From positions 248,001 to 312,000 of the forward strand of contig NZ_BDBM01000005.1 in the NCBI RefSeq assembly GCF_001612985.1: DNA of 64,000 nucleotides. Reading direction: 5' to 3'. Within the stretch, counting starts at the first letter, position 1, and every line of letters begins with the position of its first letter. The notes below the pieces were generated by a model. That model made no database searches and was not told the origin of the DNA. It worked only from the letters and a program-made list of their open reading frames with translations. A program made the position numbers and the translations under genes. Below, one piece after another: positions 60,577 to 64,000 of this stretch. Source of the DNA: Nocardia gamkensis NBRC 108242 (GTDB lineage Bacteria; Actinomycetota; Actinomycetes; Mycobacteriales; Mycobacteriaceae).

Positions 60577-61227
60577 ATGGCCAGTCCGTCCCGATCGCAG
60601 CCAGCCGACTCGAGCGCGGCCCGGCCCGCGGCCACGGTCACCACGCTCAGCGAGGACGAGCTGAGTTCGGCGGCGCAGCGTGAACGGCGCAAGCGGATCC
60701 TGGACGCGACCTTGGCACTCGCGTCCAAAGGCGGTTACGACGCGGTCCAGATGCGCGCGGTGGCCGAGCGCGCCGACGTCGCCGTCGGCACGCTGTACCG
60801 CTACTTCCCGTCCAAGGTGCACCTGCTGGTCTCGGCGCTGTCGCGCGAATTCGAGCAGATCGAAGGCAAACGCAAGCCGCTTGCCGGGCAGTCCCCGCAG
60901 GAGCGCATGCACCTGCTGCTCACCCAGATCACCCGGATGATGCAGCGCGACCCCCTGCTCACCGAGGCCATGACCCGGGCGTTCATGTTCGCCGACGCCT
61001 CCGCCGCGGCCGAGGTGGACCGCGTGGGCAAGGTGATGGACCGTGTCTTCGCGCGGGCCATGAACGACGGCGAGCCCACCGAACGGCAGCTGGCCATCGC
61101 ACGGGTGATCAGCGATGTGTGGTTGTCGAATCTGGTCGCTTGGCTGACTCGGCGCGCCTCGGCCACCGACGTCACCGAACGACTCGAACTGACCGTCGAC
61201 CTCCTGCTCGGCGAACGCAACCAGTAA
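60577..61227 (+). CDS. kstR: KstR, TetR repressor of cholesterol catabolism
   Basis: 216-aa TetR repressor. HTH region AQRERRKRILDATLALASKG, then MRAVAERADVAVGTLYRYFPSKVHLL, nearly identical to mycobacterial KstR as I recall it; C-terminal LLTEAMTRAFMFADASAAAEVD and ARVISDVWLSNLVAWLTRRASATDV are also diagnostic. Inducers are 3-oxo steroid CoA thioesters. ATG 60577 has GAAAGGA upstream. The first 25 residues are a Ser/Pro/Ala-rich extension. Autoregulated via the box at 60468. The gap 61228-61483 after it shows no gene. Confidence 0.95.
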   Translation: MASPSRSQPADSSAARPAATVTTLSEDELSSAAQRERRKRILDATLALASKGGYDAVQMRAVAERADVAVGTLYRYFPSKVHLLVSALSREFEQIEGKRKPLAGQSPQERMHLLLTQITRMMQRDPLLTEAMTRAFMFADASAAAEVDRVGKVMDRVFARAMNDGEPTERQLAIARVISDVWLSNLVAWLTRRASATDVTERLELTVDLLLGERNQ

Positions 61228-61483
61228 GCTCTGTCGGGATCTCTCAGCGCACATCGAGCGAATTCGGCCCCGGCCACCCGCCGGGCCCGAAGACCTCCCC
61301 TGTGCTGGGACGAAGCTCACCCGCTCCGATCCCGTCGCCGTTAGCTGGGCAGATCCACCGGACACCGGTTCAGCACCTGCGTTATCGTGCGCACGCGGAC
61401 CGGCGCGCTTCTGTGCGGCAAATTCAACACAGTATTGTTTTGCCCGCCCCCTGAAAAAATCCTCCGATCACTAGGTTGGATGC

Positions 61484-64000
61484 GTGAGCGCACAGGATCT
61501 GCCACTGGAACTTCGCCGTGCACTGTCGACGGTCGCGCGCGTGCCACGGCTGCTGGTCGCATCGGACTACGACGGGACACTCGCGCCCATCGTGTCCGAC
61601 CCGGCCAAAGCCTTTCCCCATCGGGAATCGGTGAGCGCGTTACGAGCCCTCGCCGGCCTGACCGGGACCACGGCCGCCGTGATCTCCGGTCGCGCGCTGC
61701 GAGATCTCGCGGCGCTGTCCAGACTGCCCGTCGAGGTGCAACTGATCGGCAGCCACGGCTCGGAATTCGACGTGGGCTTCGTGCACGCGATCGACAACGA
61801 CGCCAAGCATCTGCTCCAAGAGGTGCAGACGGCGCTGAACCAGGTCGCCTCGGACAATCCGGGGGTCACCGTCGAGATCAAGCCGGCCAGCGTCGCGTTG
61901 CATGTGCGCAACGCCAGCCCGGAGATCGGTCATCGCGCGCTGTCGCAGGTCCGGCTCGGTCCGGCGTGCTGGTTCGGCGTGCAGGTCACCGAGGGCAAGT
62001 CGGTGATCGAGCTGGCCGTGGTGCAGACCGACAAGGGCACGGCGCTGGACACGGTGCGGCATCAGGCGGGGGCCTCGGCCGCGGTGTTCTTCGGTGACGA
62101 CGTCACCGACGAGAAGGCGTTCCGGGTGCTGTCGGGTCCCGACGTCGGCATCAAGGTCGGCGAGGGCGACAGCCTGGCCAAGTTCCGGGTGGACAGCACC
62201 GAGGCCGTCGCCTGGGCGCTAGCCTACCTGCTGGAGGAGCGCCGGACCTGGCTGGCGGGCGCGAGCGCGCCGCGCATCGAGCGGCTGACCATGCTGGCCA
62301 GCCCGCGTTCGGTCGCGCTGCTCACCCCGGACGCCACGGTCACCTGGTTCTGCCACCCGGAGCCGGATTCCGCCGCGGTGTTCGCCCACCTGCTCGGCGG
62401 CCCGCAGGGCGGTCACTTCACCATCGAGCCCGAGCGCCCCGGCCTGCCGCTCTCGCAGCGCTACGTCGACGGCACGATGACCGTCGAAACCCGCTGGGCG
62501 AAGTTGCAGGTCACCGACTACCTGCCGCACGACGTGGCGTCCAACCGCACCGACCTCACCCGGGTGATCACCGGCGACGCGAAGGCTGTGGTCACCTTCG
62601 CCCCCCGCCCCGAGTTCGGCCAGGTACCGGTGAACCTCGAAGCGCAGGAGGGCGGGCTGCGCGTGCACGGCACGAACGATCCGATCGTGCTGCGCTCCCC
62701 CGGCGTGCGGTGGGAGATCGTCTCGGACGGCACCCACGAATCGGCACGGGCCGTGGTCGACCCGTCCAAGGGCCCGATCGTGCTCGAACTACGTTGCGGC
62801 ACCACTGATCTCGATCCCGCCGCCGCGGGTGAGACGGAGCGGCGACGGGAAGCCGAGCGGTACTGGTCGGAGTGGGCCTCGAAACTCACGCTGCCGCCGC
62901 TGAAGCCCGACCTGATGAAGCGTTCCGCGCTGACCCTGCGCGGCCTGGTGCACGCCCCGTCCGGTTCGATCCTCGCGGCCGCGACCACCTCGCTGCCGGA
63001 GGACATCGGCGGCGTGCGCAACTGGGACTACCGCTACTGCTGGCTGCGCGACGCGGCGCTCACCGCGCAGGCGCTGGTCTCGCTCGGCTCGCTCACCGAG
63101 GCCGAGGGCTACCTCGGCTGGGTGCACCGGGTGCTGGAGACGTTGCCCGGCCCCGAGCGCCTGCATCCGCTGTACACGCTCTACGGCGAGACGCTGCCGC
63201 CGGAGGCCTCGATCGACCAGCTGCCCGGCTACGCGGGCTCGCGCCCGGTGCGCGTCGGCAACGCGGCCAACATGCAGGTGCAGCTGGACGTCTTCGGCCC
63301 GATCGTCGACCTCATCGCCACCCTGGCGCACGCCAGGGAGCTGCGGGGCGTCACCGCTGCGGCGGACGTGCTGCCGGACGCCGACTGGGACCTGGTGTGC
63401 GCCATGGTCGCGGCGGTGCAGCGGCGCTGGCAGGAGCCCGACCACGGCATCTGGGAGATCCGCGGCAACCCCCGCCACCACGTGTACTCGAAGGTGATGG
63501 GCTGGCTGACCGTCGATCGGGCGCTGACCCTGGCGCAGAAATTCGACCGCGAGATCGACCCGGCCTGGCCGGTGCTGCGCGACACCATCGCCGACGAGGT
63601 GAAGGCGAAGGGCTGGAACGACGAGGTGCAGTCCTACACCGCGGCCTACGACGGCACCGACCTGGACGCGGCGACCCTGCACATCGGGTTGAGCGGCCTG
63701 ATCGACCCGTCCGACCCGCGCTTCGCGGCGACCGTCGTGGCGACCGAGGCCGAGCTGCGCAGCGGGTCGACCGTGTACCGGTACCACCACGACGACGGCC
63801 TGCCCGGCGGCGAGGGTGGCTTCCACCTGTGCGCGGCCTGGCTGGTCGAGGCGTACCTGCTGATCGGGAAGCGCTCCGACGCCGAGGCGCTGTTCGCCCA
63901 GCTGGTCGACGTCGCGGGCCCGACGGGGTTGCTCAGCGAGGAGTACGACCCGGTGGCCGAACGCTCGCTGGGTAACCACCCGCAGGCGTACAGCCATTTG
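61484..64000 (+). CDS. Trehalose-phosphatase/GH15 fusion, 3' end cut by window edge
   Basis: At least 839 codons, open to the last base. Residues 1-255 are a HAD-type trehalose-6-phosphate phosphatase: SDYDGTLAPIVSDP near 27 (Asp nucleophile), AAVISGRALRDL near 64, and GDDVTDEKAFRVLSGPDVGIKVG near 204. From about residue 260 a glycoside hydrolase 15 region follows: RIERLTMLASPRSVALLTPD, then GGVRNWDYRYCWLRDAALTAQAL near 507, and GGEGGFHLCAAWLVEAYLLIGK near 775. GH15 includes actinobacterial trehalases. GTG 61484 is the best start (no strong ribosome site). A bifunctional enzyme would dephosphorylate Tre6P and hydrolyse trehalose, or GH15 may act on another glucoside. Confidence 0.88.
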   Translation, partial: MSAQDLPLELRRALSTVARVPRLLVASDYDGTLAPIVSDPAKAFPHRESVSALRALAGLTGTTAAVISGRALRDLAALSRLPVEVQLIGSHGSEFDVGFVHAIDNDAKHLLQEVQTALNQVASDNPGVTVEIKPASVALHVRNASPEIGHRALSQVRLGPACWFGVQVTEGKSVIELAVVQTDKGTALDTVRHQAGASAAVFFGDDVTDEKAFRVLSGPDVGIKVGEGDSLAKFRVDSTEAVAWALAYLLEERRTWLAGASAPRIERLTMLASPRSVALLTPDATVTWFCHPEPDSAAVFAHLLGGPQGGHFTIEPERPGLPLSQRYVDGTMTVETRWAKLQVTDYLPHDVASNRTDLTRVITGDAKAVVTFAPRPEFGQVPVNLEAQEGGLRVHGTNDPIVLRSPGVRWEIVSDGTHESARAVVDPSKGPIVLELRCGTTDLDPAAAGETERRREAERYWSEWASKLTLPPLKPDLMKRSALTLRGLVHAPSGSILAAATTSLPEDIGGVRNWDYRYCWLRDAALTAQALVSLGSLTEAEGYLGWVHRVLETLPGPERLHPLYTLYGETLPPEASIDQLPGYAGSRPVRVGNAANMQVQLDVFGPIVDLIATLAHARELRGVTAAADVLPDADWDLVCAMVAAVQRRWQEPDHGIWEIRGNPRHHVYSKVMGWLTVDRALTLAQKFDREIDPAWPVLRDTIADEVKAKGWNDEVQSYTAAYDGTDLDAATLHIGLSGLIDPSDPRFAATVVATEAELRSGSTVYRYHHDDGLPGGEGGFHLCAAWLVEAYLLIGKRSDAEALFAQLVDVAGPTGLLSEEYDPVAERSLGNHPQAYSHL

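Overview
The window is high-GC actinobacterial DNA. GTG and TTG starts, ATGA/GTGA stop-start overlaps, a type VII (ESX)-style accessory module, DUF397/XRE and DUF3558 families, and above all a cholesterol/steroid catabolism locus with its two TetR repressors KstR and KstR2 point to a mycolic-acid actinomycete. Nocardia is the best guess (an inference from gene families, not a database match).

Layout. 1-1049: 3' part of ipdC. 1305-11543: an accessory block with a PEBP protein, a toxin-like pair, an alpha/beta hydrolase, an XRE-DUF397-DUF397 operon, a DUF3558 / PE-PPE-like / EspG-like module and a Lys-Gly-repeat secreted protein. 11671-22536: the KstR2-type side, kstR2-fadA6 and ipdF-fadE30 leftward and fadD3-ech-fadE31-fadE32-fadE33 rightward, which degrades the C/D rings and propionate side chain (HIP). 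22702-31330: a second accessory block (FAD oxidase, TetR/cupin, MarR/MFS, DUF427, AraC, reductase, cupin, metallo-beta-lactamase fold). 31501-46071: ring-opening genes, kshA leftward and hsaA-D-C-B rightward, then (after a VapBC module) hsaF-G-E with a KstD-like flavoprotein leftward and kstD plus a MaoC hydratase rightward. 46349-53318: Nudix genes, a MoxR-DUF58-DUF4129 membrane operon, ZapE and a TetR. 53431-61227: side-chain operon fadE34-fadE28-fadE29-chsH2-chsH1-ltp2 leftward, divergent from kstR. 61484-64000: 5' part of a trehalose-phosphatase/GH15 fusion.

How they work together: KstD and KshA open ring B, HsaAB/C/D open and cleave ring A, HsaE-G-F turn the 2-hydroxydienoate into pyruvate and propionyl-CoA, ChsE/ChsH/Ltp2 remove the last side-chain carbons, and FadD3, FadE30-33, IpdC, IpdF and FadA6 process the remaining C/D-ring acid. 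KstR-type boxes (TnnAACnnGTTnnA) lie at 33131, 33234, 43171, 43248 and 60468; KstR2-type boxes (AnCAAGnnCTTGnT) at 13498 and 16530. Several of these promoters look leaderless.

The most unusual feature is a triplicated 74-bp hairpin-prone repeat between fadE32 and fadE33. Each copy carries its own ribosome-binding site and ATGA overlap, giving a coupled chain of three 25-codon mini-ORFs. A related copy of the repeat core is built in frame into fadE29 (56258-56300), where it lengthens an acyl-CoA dehydrogenase loop. No tRNA, rRNA, CRISPR array or transposase was seen.
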